Positions 1 to 10,348 of a DNA stretch of 64,000 bases are shown here, piece by piece. The DNA comes from Neoscytalidium dimidiatum (taxonomy: Eukaryota; Ascomycota; Dothideomycetes; Botryosphaeriales; Botryosphaeriaceae): contig CM074697.1 of the NCBI GenBank assembly GCA_037367355.1, positions 1,984,001 through 2,048,000 on the forward strand, in the 5' to 3' direction. The notes beneath the pieces are model-generated. The model was not told where the DNA came from. It made no database searches and was given only the letters and a program-made list of their open reading frames with translations. Numbering within the stretch: position 1 is the first letter of the stretch; each line of letters begins with the position of its first letter. Position numbers and translations under genes: made by a program.

Positions 1-641
1 AACTGTTTTATCCAGCCTTCGGTGGGCTCGCGGGGGAAGAAGAGCTGGGGGGACTGCTTGGCGGGGGCGCCGGGAGGAACGGGAGTCTTCTCGGCGGTCG
101 AGTCCGGCCAGAACTTTGCGGGCTTGGTCGGGGTGGAGGGGTCGGAGTTGTTGCTGAGGAAGGGCAGGCGCTTGGGCAGCAGGTGCTCGAGATTGAACTT
201 GAGCCTGGGCTCGCTGTTTTCCTCGAGGCGATTCGGGATCAGATGATCGAGACCGAAGCGCGGCGAGTCCTCGTCGTCGCGGTCGTCCGGGTCGGAGGCC
301 CAGGTGTCCCTGTTGTGGCGGCGAGACTTGGTGCTGAACTCGGGCGGCGGCTGCTGGTAGGGCGAGCCCCAGCTGGCGGTGAAGAAGCGCGAGTCGTCGA
401 CGGGACGGTTGGCAGCGGTGTGCGGCGTGCGAGGAAGGCCGCCCAGCGAGGGGAGCTGCGGGAGTGGGGGTAGCTCCGGACTCGAGTGGCCGAGGGTCTG
501 GGTGGGCGAGGGCTCAGCAGAGGGGACGGAGTCGGCGGCGACCGCGGTGTCGACCTTGAGGGAGCGCGTCGGGCCCTCAGCAACGACAGCCGGCGGAGGC
601 GATGAGCGGGGAGGCGGCGTCTGGATGCGTTGAGCTTGCAT
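1..641 (-). CDS. N-terminal part of an unidentified protein, cut by the window edge
   Basis: An open frame starts at an ATG at 641-639 and stays open to the left edge, giving about 213 residues of an incomplete protein. The first ~90 residues are Pro/Ser-rich and look disordered. Later residues contain two related short segments, FGLDHLIPNRL and FNLEHLLPKRLPFL, about 20 residues apart, followed by a Pro/Lys-rich stretch. Codon use is strongly biased to G/C third positions, as in the other real genes here, which is why I prefer this frame to the longer Arg/Ser/Pro frame at 239-829. A second ATG lies 7 nt upstream in another frame. I recognise no domain; the functional part probably lies beyond the edge. 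Confidence in coding is moderate, in function none. Confidence 0.55.
   Translation of the reverse strand, partial: MQAQRIQTPPPRSSPPPAVVAEGPTRSLKVDTAVAADSVPSAEPSPTQTLGHSSPELPPLPQLPSLGGLPRTPHTAANRPVDDSRFFTASWGSPYQQPPPEFSTKSRRHNRDTWASDPDDRDDEDSPRFGLDHLIPNRLEENSEPRLKFNLEHLLPKRLPFLSNNSDPSTPTKPAKFWPDSTAEKTPVPPGAPAKQSPQLFFPREPTEGWIKQ
84..84. other. Paired LEHLLP-like segment marker in the edge-truncated gene
   Basis: This point lies inside the left-edge gene, in the region encoding the second of its two similar segments (FNLEHLLPKRLPFL). It marks a possible internal duplication that could help identify the family. Confidence 0.2.
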
Positions 642-2779
642 CCAACATCTAGTGCGGGCGCGGGACTATGTTTGGCGGAGCGGCGCCGCAATGGACGCGA
701 CGACGACGAGCGGGATGCCGGGCTCGAGGGCGGGCGGGGAGGCGTTGTTGGTGGTATGCTGTCGCGTTCCTGGGGCGCGACTGTGGCTGCAAGGATGATT
801 TTACACAAATACCTGCGGGCCCAGCGCACTCGTCACAACTAAGGGAACGCGCGTGGCAGTCAAAAGAGGGACATGGAGACGGCAGCAGTGACGGTACTCG
901 CAGCTCCAGACGCGCGCAGACGGGCCGTGACCATAATTGACGGGGATGCGGAGATGGGGAGATGTGTTGGCCTGGCCGTCGAGGGTTGACGCGAACAACA
1001 GGCTGTTAAGGGGAGCTAGGCTGCTAGTCACGTTTTTTCCACCGCCTTGCCGGCTCCAGTGGGCTCTACGGCTCCGGGGGGCTCTAGGGCCTACTACGTA
1101 AGGCCCTAGGGCTCCAGGGCTCCAGGGCTCCAGGGCTCGCGGGCTCCAGCGCAGCGCGCACCCCGGGCGCGCGTCATGATTGGCAGCCCGCAGCCACTCT
1201 CTGCAACGAGCGGGAGCGGTCCGTCTCTCAACCACGCTTCCCTGCGCAACCCAAGCTCGCTGAAACGCGTCTGAGCTGGCACCTTTGGCACCCGCACGCC
1301 CGCATTGATGCTCATCAGCCTGCTGCTTAACGCCTGCTTGGACTCCGATCACGCCCTAAGCGAAATCAAGCCCACCCTCCCACCTGCATGTGCCCAATGC
1401 GATGCCCACCACGGCCGATCCGCTCGCACTACTCGAGCCGTCGCTGCTCCAAAATCGCTCCAATTAAACTCGTTGCGCCGTCCCTATCCACTCCATTTCC
1501 TCTATTCGCCCCAGTCTCAGGGCTTCCGCTTTGCTAACCCGATAATGGACGCCCCTCGAACCCCAGTGGGGTCCGGACATTTAGCAGCCCTGCCAGGGCG
1601 CCTCGGCTGTCGCTGCGCACTCATGTCATGCAATTAATGAGACGCCCACATGTCGGAATCCCCATTTCGCATCCTGACCGCACGAAACATTGACATGCAC
1701 AAGAAAGTGATACATTGCTAACGAGTCTTCCGGGCTAATTTCGACTAGCCATTGTGAGGCGTGCATCTTTACAGCGGAAGCGGGTAAAGGTGGCCGATTC
1801 AAAGGCCAATTCGTTGGGACGCAACGTTACTTGCACGGGATCATCAAAAGCCCCTTCGCATTTCTCTTCCCGTGTTTTTTGTTCCTTTTGACTCCAGGAT
1901 AATATTCCGGAACCAGAAGTCATCTTCAGGTAAACGTGACCACATTCCAAGATACTCTCGACCAGCAAAAGTATCGCCTCCAAGTATGCTTGATCCTTGG
2001 CAGATCGCTAGTTCCTTGTGCGTAGTAGAGTAAGCGGGTTTAACCAATTTACAAGACCTGGCCGGTACTGATCCTTAAGTCTAATATCGAAATACAATCC
2101 TCTTTTGTAGGCCTTGCCCATGATGCCGTTCGACCTCTCACATCAAACCCGCAGCCAGATTCATGACATCATTCGTATCCACCACGATCCGAACGGATCT
2201 CGGGTTAGTCGCGTTAGCCTCCTTGTACAGACTCCAAACTCTCAGCGCATGGCATTGAAACAATTGCCCGGACACGAAAGCTAAAAGGTATGGGTGACCT
2301 TAAGGTCCGGATGACTGCTTCAACTGGCAACAATATAATTGTCCGGGAAATGACATGCGCTTGGAAAGCTCGTACTTAAAAAAATTCCGAGCTCCATCAA
2401 ACATTGCCTTTCGCATCCTCCCCAGCCATGATTTCCAAAAATATCACGGTGGACATGTGTCGCATTAGCACACAGACCAGGGACTGTAGATCTGAGTCCG
2501 GGATCAATCAAACGCTGACAGCTGGGAACCGCAAACATAGCCTCATCACCCCACTTGATGCTGAAGCACCAAAGCACTTCAGTTCTCACACCGATTGTCC
2601 CACAAATGCGTGCTTATCCTTTCATCCCTCCTGCTTTACTGAAATCCATCTCTTCCCTTCGAGATTCGTCTATCAACGAACCGGGACCATTCAATATGTC
2701 ATTCTCCAACCGAGATGAAGACCTCGTCACTGATATACCAGAAGATCTGGCGCTCCACACCAGCATTGCCCCTGACCAG
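642..2779. other. Intergenic region without a recognisable gene
   Basis: The left part (to about 1700) is GC-rich and holds a hairpin and a short tandem repeat. The right part is more AT-rich and leads into the HET relic. Only short overlapping frames on both strands occur, none resembling a family I know. Confidence 0.6.
1084..1149. repeat. 9-bp inverted repeat next to a ggctccag tandem repeat
   Basis: The arms ctagggcct (84-92 within line 1081) and aggccctag (101-109) are perfect reverse complements around an 8-nt spacer containing tacgta. Immediately to the right, the 8-mer ggctccag recurs about four times to 1149 with one variant unit. I see no gene attached to it. Confidence 0.6.
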
Positions 2780-4044
2780 TACTTGCCGTTGGGATTGTCC
2801 AGCGAGATTAGACTGTTCGAGATATCTCCAGCTCGGTGAAATCCAGGCAAGAAGTGATACATAACCATCGGACCCCAACGTCTCACGCAGGAGGTGTTCT
2901 GGGCCCGCCGCCTGGAGCTTGTTTTAAGAAGAGCGGCCATCTCATGGCCCAAGTTTGCTTCCATTAGCCAACAATGGATCCATTACAGAGAAGAAACACA
3001 CTATTGGGATCCTCCGATGCAGACTGTACCGCCAATGCTCGGCTTGGTGAATTCATTATAGGGTGGCGGGACTCGTACGAAGGTCCTGGAGCTTTTTGGA
3101 TGCGACTTAGTTATTGGAGGTTAGTAACCCTCGCGATATTATATTTGCTTCTGGGAATCGCTTCCGACGACCTGAAGGAGTTACTGCCCATCCAATACGA
3201 TAAGCTAGCCAAGGAAGTAATTACTATGTTCGTATAGGCGTTCATCGTCCAAATCCACATGCTAGACGTCCTGAATTTTAACGCCTATTTGCTCCCGTAT
3301 AGAAGTTCACTGCGTCGTAACATGTTCAGACTTACCAGTCGTGCGAGATTCGATTTCACAGGCGCATATGCCTTCAAGAGCGGTCAAATCGCTATGAACA
3401 AAGCCTCCAGTGCGCACACGAGCATAGAAGCGCCTAGCAAAGAGGAACGAATCTCCCGCGTGATCGATGAACGAGTGGTCCACGGAACTGTACTTGGCGA
3501 GATCATGAAGGTGGTACCTGAGGGCAGCTCTTCATTGACGCCGTCCGCTGCCCTTTTCGACCTGCCGGAGGCTCGCGCTCTTCCGTGGGTTGTCTTCGTT
3601 ACCCTGGAGAGGGTTCAGACCACGTTCTCTATTGCACCTCGGGTTTCAATCTTGTTGCACAGAAGGCAGCTGCAGAGATGAAGGCTGAAGGTAAGAGATA
3701 CTTTGGTTACTCGACCAAGACGGCCAATCTGAACCAAATCATAAGAGTATTGGTAGGGGGTATTGGATACTCGCCATCGACACGTTTTCAGGACGCAAAA
3801 TGATTACTTCGGAGTTGGCCTCAAGCTGTTGAAGACGGGTGATCTCGTCTGTTGCTTGGAGGGGGGCAGAGTACCATATGCTCTTCGAAAAGACACTGAT
3901 AGTGATGTGACAGGTCCTCTGGGGGTTCGTTACACGCTGCTTGGGGAACGTTACATTCAGGGCATCATGCAGGGAGAGGCCATGCAGGGAGAGGCCATAT
4001 ATGGGAAGGAAGTGGAAGATTTGGACACATTCGTACTCGTCTGA
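2780..4044 (+). pseudogene. HET-domain (heterokaryon incompatibility-type) pseudogene
   Basis: HET proteins carry an N-terminal HET domain and act in fungal non-self recognition and programmed cell death. Family-like pieces occur here in the right order but in different frames. YLPLGLSSEIRLFEISPA (from 2780) resembles the start of HET proteins. QEVFWARRLELVL followed by ISWPKFA (about 2875-2960) resembles the W-x-QEV block. PRDIIFA, then after a frame change LLGIASDDLKELLPIQYDKL (about 3125-3220), resembles the DPRDK-ALLG block. FGVGLKLLKTGDLVCCLEGG (about 3808 on), followed by RVPYALR and GIMQGEA, resembles the C-terminal block. The HET core between the first two pieces is missing, so there is an internal deletion as well as several frameshifts and stops. 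Loss of function is clear; the exact boundaries are not. Confidence 0.75.
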
Positions 4045-4169
4045 CCTCAAGCCATGGGCCCGACGCCGGCAGGTGCAAGGCCTAAGCAGACTACCTGGTT
4101 CGGAAACTCTTTCCCTCTCCTCGTACGCGCATCAGGATTAGCGATCATTATGCAGCTGCCACTAAATCC

Positions 4170-5426
4170 TCAATTCGGGCGCCCCTCTGGAGCATTCATC
4201 CAATCCCTCTCAAACGCTTGCCAGCCACCAACGGGCTCTTCGTGGAGCTTCAGCGAGTGGATAACCATCTCGTACTGGCCATCATCCGGCAGCACACCAG
4301 CATTGACATTCCCACCCATAGCGATGTTGATGATGACCTGGAAATCGCTCAACCTCCTCGTACCCGGCGGTATCGTAGCCTTCATGACTGGCATACCGTC
4401 CACGTACCATACCATCCGGCCGCTCGGCCCATCCTGATCCCACGCGAAACCGTAAATGCGGCCATTGGGGTGGTCCAGGGCGGGAATGGGCGTCTCGATC
4501 ACGCGATGCTTGTTCGCGTCCTCGGGCGTGAAGAAGCCCCAGTGCAGGCACGCGTGGTTCGTGCGGATGCCGTTCCACGCCTCGAAGATGTCGACCTCGC
4601 CGTCGTGCGGCCACGTGAAGGGCTCGCGCGGCAGCAGCCAGAAGGCCGGCCAGATGCCCTTCGCGGACGGCGCCGTCAGGCGCACCTGCAGGAAGCCGCG
4701 GTCGCGGCCCAGCGTCTGGTGCGAGGCGAGGCGGGCGCTGGTGTACTTCTGGCCGTCGGGCGCGCGCGAGTCGGCGACGGCGCGCAGGACGAGGGCGTGC
4801 GTGTGCGGGTGGTGGAATGAATTGCGCGGGTCGGCGCCGTAGTTTTGGGCCTCGTTGTTGCCCCAGCCGTGCGCGCCGTGCTTGTGTTCGAAGTTCAGCG
4901 ATACGGGGTTATTGGGCGTGAAGGCGGCTTCCCAGTAGACAGGCGGCTCGCCGGCGGCGGCGTGAGGCGCGTTGGGATGCGGCGGGATGGGCGGAGGCTG
5001 CTGGAACTGAGGAGGGGGGGATTGGTATGGTGGTTGCTGATAGGGCTGTTGGCCATATGGCGGTTGGCCGTAAGGCGGCTGGCCGTACTGAGGCTGGCCA
5101 TATGGGGCTTGTCCGTAGGGCTGTTGATACTGCTGCTGCGGAGGCGGCTGCTGGTACGATTGTTGTTGCTGTTGTGGAGGAGGATGTGAGCCTGGGAAGT
5201 AATGCGGGGCGCTACCGCCTGGATAGAAGGCACCGGCGTTCGGGACGCGATTGGGCGGGTTGGCGGGATAATACTGCTGTTGCTGCTGTTGCTGCTGCTG
5301 CTGGCCAGGATAGTACTGCTGGTTGGGCCGCGGCGGAATTGGAGGCGGCTGATGGGAGGCCTGGTACTTGTCGTACTGATCCTTCGCCTTGTTGATCAGT
5401 CCGTCGAGCTGTTTTCCAAAGGGCAT
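4170..5426 (-). CDS. GH16-family beta-glucanase-like protein with Q/P/Y-rich N-terminus
   Basis: An intronless 418-residue protein. Glycoside hydrolase family 16 enzymes cleave or rearrange beta-1,3/1,4-glucans, for example in cell walls. Residues about 30-160 are low complexity, with polyglutamine and PYGQ-type repeats. Residues about 165-415 match a GH16 jelly-roll of the laminarinase type. The catalytic signature ExDxxE is intact as GEVDIFEAW, with E277, D279 and E282; other family blocks are SARLASHQT, GIWPAFWLLP and WYVDGMPV. I chose the ATG at 5426 (MPFGKQLDG) because the 20 extra residues upstream look non-coding. There is no signal peptide and no membrane segment, which is odd for a wall enzyme. 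The family call is strong; substrate and location are open. Confidence 0.88.
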   Translation of the reverse strand: MPFGKQLDGLINKAKDQYDKYQASHQPPPIPPRPNQQYYPGQQQQQQQQQQYYPANPPNRVPNAGAFYPGGSAPHYFPGSHPPPQQQQQSYQQPPPQQQYQQPYGQAPYGQPQYGQPPYGQPPYGQQPYQQPPYQSPPPQFQQPPPIPPHPNAPHAAAGEPPVYWEAAFTPNNPVSLNFEHKHGAHGWGNNEAQNYGADPRNSFHHPHTHALVLRAVADSRAPDGQKYTSARLASHQTLGRDRGFLQVRLTAPSAKGIWPAFWLLPREPFTWPHDGEVDIFEAWNGIRTNHACLHWGFFTPEDANKHRVIETPIPALDHPNGRIYGFAWDQDGPSGRMVWYVDGMPVMKATIPPGTRRLSDFQVIINIAMGGNVNAGVLPDDGQYEMVIHSLKLHEEPVGGWQAFERDWMNAPEGRPN

Positions 5427-5878
5427 TTTGGCGGGTGGGGAGTGGGGTGGAGAGAGGTCCGCTCGCTGCCGCCCTACGATCGGCATGAAAGTGCCGCCTA
5501 CTTACGTCATCACCCATCTCTTGGTACTCGTAAAACGACGCCCACCCTGGCCTCCATTGTTCATTCCATCCGCGGCTTGGCATTAGTAGATTTGCAAGTA
5601 CGAGGGCCGTGATACAGCGCATTATGCTGAGTTGAAAGTGGAAATGCAGAATTTCATCAGAGCGCAGTAGGCATGGCATGTGGCTGCTGTGCCGTCCCTA
5701 GCGTCCGTCTATCTTTTTTTGTCCTTTCTATATTGGCTGGTTCAGTAGCCAAATCTCAAGCCCCTTTTCTCAATACGGCTATCGAGTCTGCCCCTTTATC
5801 TGTCCTTTGAACCTGTACTTTCAAGTTTGCATATATCTTCCTCTACGTGCTTTCTTACTTTTGCAGAAGCCAAAGTAA

Positions 5879-7336
5879 TTACCATCCTTGTCCATCTCCC
5901 ACCCCTCCTTTCCAATCGCCCCTTCCCCTGTGCCTCCTACCTCTATGACCTTCCAGGCTGCCATTCTCTGTGATCCAATCTTGTTTGTTTCCGTTATGGA
6001 ATCCCCCACTGTTCCTAGTGTTGGCGAAATGTGTTCTACCTCTTCCGCTTCCAATTCCACCTCTGCCGCCGAATCCTCCGCCTCGTCCACCTCCAGACTC
6101 ACCACTTCTGAAATGTCCACCTCGCCCACCATAGAAATTCGCCTTTTTTCTTCCATCAAATCCTCCACGCGTTGCTTCGTCGTGGTTTAAGTCTCCGGTG
6201 TATCCTCCCTGGAAATCTTCACGGCTTTTATTTTGCCTCTTCAACAAGCCAGGCCCCAGACCGCCGTGATTTCCTCTCACATATCCACCCCTCTCATGGA
6301 AAGTTCCCTTTCTGACTACGTATTTCTCTTACTTTCTTTCCCCTCCCTCTCCCCCTTCCTCTGAGTTGTTCCCGGAACACCTGGCTGTCAACGTCCTCGC
6401 ACTTTTTTTCCTCCCCAAGATCACCCGCACTCTTTCCCTCCAAAAACCTCTGCAACGCCATCGCCATCTTCTGGTTTCCGCCCGACCCAGCCTGCTCACC
6501 ATCTCCGTCACACCCATCCTCCTCTTCGTCATCACACCACTGTGGACTCTCCATCGCCACATCTCCATCCGCATCCACCTCCAACATCTCCCCAACATTC
6601 TTCTTCCTCCCCACCACCCGCGCCGGCACAGCCCACACCCTTAACAGCGCCGCAGCCCCCTTCAACCCGCGCGCGAGTACGTCGACCTCACGCTCATCCG
6701 GCACGCGCCCATTATCCTCCAAAAAGAGACCCTCGCAGCGTGCACAGGCGAGGACACAAGGCCTATCACCACCACCGCCGCTGCCGCCCCACGCGTACTG
6801 CTGACTGCGATCAACAACCCCCGCCGCCGCCGCAGTAGCCGGCAGCGTCGTCAAAACCTGCTGATAGTACGCCGGCGAGCTCTGCGCCATCGAGCCCGTC
6901 GACGGCCGTCGCGCCGGCCACACCGGCGAGGCCACCTCGTCCGCAGGCATCGACGACGCGCCTACGCCCCGTTGCTCTGCACCGGGCACGACAGCGGCCA
7001 AGGCATCCGTGCTGATGCCGCCGCTCCTCCCGGCCAAGCCCGCCAGCACGGCGAGCAGGCGCTTCGGGTGGAGGTCGTACAGGCGGCGGCGATCCACCGG
7101 TCGACGGGCTGGACGTGCGTGACGGGCGAGGCGGCGAAGCGCGCTCGGGGCTGGCTGTGGGAGCGGCCGCGGTGGAGCAGGACGATTGGTAAGGGCGTTG
7201 GAGGGGAGAGCGGGAAGCAGGTGGTGGGCGTGCGGAGGATGCTGCCGGGGAGTCTGGGGGAGGTGCGGTGGGCGTGGAGGGGGAGCGGGGAGGGGGGCGC
7301 GCGGCGGCGGTGGGGTGTTGTCATCGTTGTCGTCAT
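5879..7336 (-). CDS. Probable RGG-rich, disordered protein (exon structure unresolved)
   Basis: Three consecutive open frames on the minus strand look like parts of one gene. The first starts with MTTTMTTPHRRRAPPSP at 7336 and runs to about 7100. The second (about 7100-6294) contains PAYYQQVLTTLP, a CVLACARCEG pair of cysteines, acidic patches and RGRGRGRGKKVR. The third (about 6310-5879) is Gly/Arg-rich with RGG boxes such as GGGRGGGFGGRGG and GSGRGR. RGG boxes commonly bind RNA. I could not find canonical GT-AG introns that join the frames exactly, so this is either a three-exon gene with weak splice signals or a frameshifted copy. No known family is recognised. The neighbour at 7867-8715 is also basic and low complexity. 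Confidence 0.45.
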
Positions 7337-7866
7337 GCCCGATGACTTTGGTTGTACGTGTTGGGATATGTTGTGCTGTAGAAAGTGAACGCGTGGAGAA
7401 GATGAAAGAGTGCGAGACCAGCATATGAAATGGAAATGCGAGAGAAGCATGTGAATTTCTTGGGGATGTTCATGACGTTTATACTTGATTCTTTGTTTGG
7501 GGGGTTTATTGTGGCTTTCAACCGAAAGAGGTCGGCGGAGAGATTGATTTTAAAATTAGAATATACCGCCAGTTGACTCTTTGTTTGTACCTCCCGCGCC
7601 CCTTGCCAACCATAGTCCCTTGGTTCCTGATAGCTGAGCTAATTGCTATTGTTACTCAACTAAACTTGATTACCAATGACACAAACTCTACATGCTAGTG
7701 GAATCAGATACAACTGATCTTACAGGAAATACTAATGAGCGATCGTAGTTATACCAACACTTTCCCGTTTTAACCGATAATGAAAATACGTAATATCTCT
7801 ATTACTGCATAGACCATCACTGCCATATTACAAGCCTTTCTCATTTGCCTGAGTTGGACGGCCCAC

Positions 7867-8715
7867 TCAATACAAATCCTCATCGGCATCATAATCACTA
7901 TCAGTGATACCATTGCGTCTTTGATGAGCGCCCATGCAGTCGCCCCACCAATAGGTATGCTTTGGTCTCGTCTGAGGTCTCAAATCACCAGCACTTGGCT
8001 CATTCAATATCTCAATCCCTTTCATCGGTCCGACTGCGAAGTCCTGCTCCCAAAACGGATTCTTCCAATGTCCATTGAACCAAACGGGTTCATCGGATGC
8101 CATATCGACCATTACAGTATCGCCGTCTACATCTTGTGTCCAAGATAGGCGGTCGTAGAAAAATCGACGGTGTACGGCTTCATGATGCTTGGCGGCCATG
8201 AAGCCGTTAGTGTTGACTTGCGGACTGAATAGGTGGGTAAAATCGTAATGGCGTGGGACATGTGGATTTTGATCGAGTCCATTCTGGTGATTCGTATGTT
8301 GGTCATTGTTTTGTCTCCTACGGATGTGCCCACCCCTGAAGCTCCGGATTCTTAGGTGAGTTTGATTTCGTTGCTTGTCCTGACGGTTGCTCCGGCCACC
8401 TTGGTTTTGACGTTGTGGATTGCCGGTCCATTGATCCTGTCGAGATACCTGCTTGGTATAGTCATAATAACTTCGCACGTTGTTTTGATAATACTTGCTT
8501 TTCTGTCTGCCGTTCTTACTGTTCCCGAGGCGATTGTTCTTATCTTCATATCTCTTTAAGCTATGAAAGCTGCTCCCATGCTGCTTTTGTCTCTGATTAT
8601 TGTTTCTTTGCCGATTGCCTATAGGGTTTTTATGGCGAGAATCTTTACTATTCTGCTGTCCTTGGTTATTACGTGGGCCCTGCCCCTGAGAGTTCTTGTG
8701 GCTGCGGCCAGGCAT
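7867..8715 (-). CDS. Asn/Gln/Arg-rich hypothetical protein
   Basis: An intronless frame of 282 residues. Residues 1-150 are basic and very rich in Asn, Gln, Arg and Lys, beginning MPGRSHKNSQGQ. The C-terminal half is more structured-looking and acidic, with aromatic blocks HEAVHRRFFYDRLSW, DEPVWFNGHWKNPFWEQDF and TYWWGDCMGAHQRRN, and ends in SDYDADEDLY. Codon use is more AT-rich than in flanking genes. A basic disordered arm plus a short conserved-looking domain would fit a nucleic-acid binder, but that is inference. No family is recognised. Confidence 0.6.
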   Translation of the reverse strand: MPGRSHKNSQGQGPRNNQGQQNSKDSRHKNPIGNRQRNNNQRQKQHGSSFHSLKRYEDKNNRLGNSKNGRQKSKYYQNNVRSYYDYTKQVSRQDQWTGNPQRQNQGGRSNRQDKQRNQTHLRIRSFRGGHIRRRQNNDQHTNHQNGLDQNPHVPRHYDFTHLFSPQVNTNGFMAAKHHEAVHRRFFYDRLSWTQDVDGDTVMVDMASDEPVWFNGHWKNPFWEQDFAVGPMKGIEILNEPSAGDLRPQTRPKHTYWWGDCMGAHQRRNGITDSDYDADEDLY

Positions 8716-9887
8716 ACCGATTTGACGCGCAGGTTGATGAAAAATGAAGGAAAAAGCTTACAAAGTGCGGAAAAGTTGGAAAATATCTGGAGTCGAGGTG
8801 AACCGGATCTTTATGTGTCTGATTGTTCTCCATTATAATGCTATCCAAGGTTTGCTGAACAAAGAAGACCTACTCCAGACAAAGACCAATATTAGAACAC
8901 GGCACGTAGACCTCGTTACGTATGGTTCGGATTACAGCAATGCTTCATGCCTAACAGACAGTCGATGTAGAAGATTACACAAGCTCAACCAAAACATGCA
9001 GTGTACACTTTCCCCATCAGGCTAGCGTGACCCCGGAGCGATGGTCCTCTGGCTCACTCCGATCCGTCCCGCATCCGCTGAGACCTGCGTCAATCCTCCA
9101 CAACTTTGCTGCCCCTCCTCCTCCGGCCGCTGATAATAGCGCAAGCCACACTGCCCTCAAGCAAGGGGAGAGCAGAGCACAAAATGGGGTCCGCAGCCGC
9201 ATTTCGGCGACCTTGCCGCGGCGCCGAAACCCCAACCCCCGGATCTGCAAACAATGCGCAGCCGCCACGCGCCCAGAGTCTCGTACGAAGCTTGCCAAGC
9301 ACATGTCAGAAATCTCCGACGCGAAAGTCGACCACGTCGCGAGGGAACGCAGGCTGATCTCGCGTAGAAAGGTTGATCCCGCAAACCTGCCTCATTCGGG
9401 AATGTCATGCTGCGCGCGAGTCATGCAAACACCTCGGCTCATCTTCCCCACAGCACGTTCCCCGCAAGAGCTTCTGAGAGCTAAGGAGCTCCAGCTTCAA
9501 CTTCACCTCGGACCTGCACAATTGTATACTCATCCCCTCCTTCGACGCTCCTTTACGTGCAGCGAAACGCAGCTCCACCAAGAGGATATTTTACGCCCGT
9601 AACCCCCCGTTCGTCCGGCTCAATTCATCTCTCCAGTCCGCCACTGTACCGCCTCCAGTCCCCCCGTCGTAGCTTCAGTCCGCGAAGTACCACGCCGGAC
9701 AAATCAATCCCTCCGTCTGATCAGCACATCTCCCCGACCCCGACTCCAGTCATCTCCGCTGCGAGACCACCTTTCCTCTCCGCCCTGCATCCCACCCGCT
9801 CCGCTCCGCTCCGCTCAGCTCCCACCCCCAACATCCCATCTCACACCACACCACACCACCACAACCACGATCACACCACCGACCGCC
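8716..9887. other. Intergenic region; right part is the acyl-CoA dehydrogenase leader
   Basis: Nothing is recognised up to about 9600. From about 9600 to 9887 the plus strand is C-rich, with short CCACCAC runs, as is typical of a fungal 5' untranslated region ahead of the ATG at 9888. Confidence 0.5.
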
Positions 9888-10307
9888 ATGACTACCACCT
9901 TCCCCACCGCCCCAACCCCCTTCGCCGAGCCTCCATGGCTCTCCGGTCTCCCCTCCCCCTACAACAACGCCTCGCACAAGAAATGGCAGCGCGACATCCG
10001 CGCCTTCATCGAGGAGCACCTGCTCCAGCACGCCTTCGAATGGGAGCGCGAGGAGACGGTGCCGCCGCACGTCTTCGAGACGTTCGCGCGGGCCAACATG
10101 CTGCTGCCCAACCTGCCGGCTCCCCTGCCGGTCGAATGGCTGAAGAAGCTGGGCATCCACGAGCTGCTGGGCGGGCTGAAGGTGGAGGACTTTGACTACA
10201 TCCACGGGGCCATCTACTGCGATGAGGTACGGACCATGCAAGAATGATGTTTACGCTTCCAACACGCGGGGAGGATACACACACATATACACACGCACAG
10301 GGGGGGT

Positions 10308-10348
<41 letters not shown>

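Noticed and set aside
239..829. 196-codon minus-strand frame at the left edge
   Set aside because: Arg/Ser/Pro-biased translation typical of an out-of-frame GC-rich gene; the overlapping frame from 641 has better codon bias and sensible composition.
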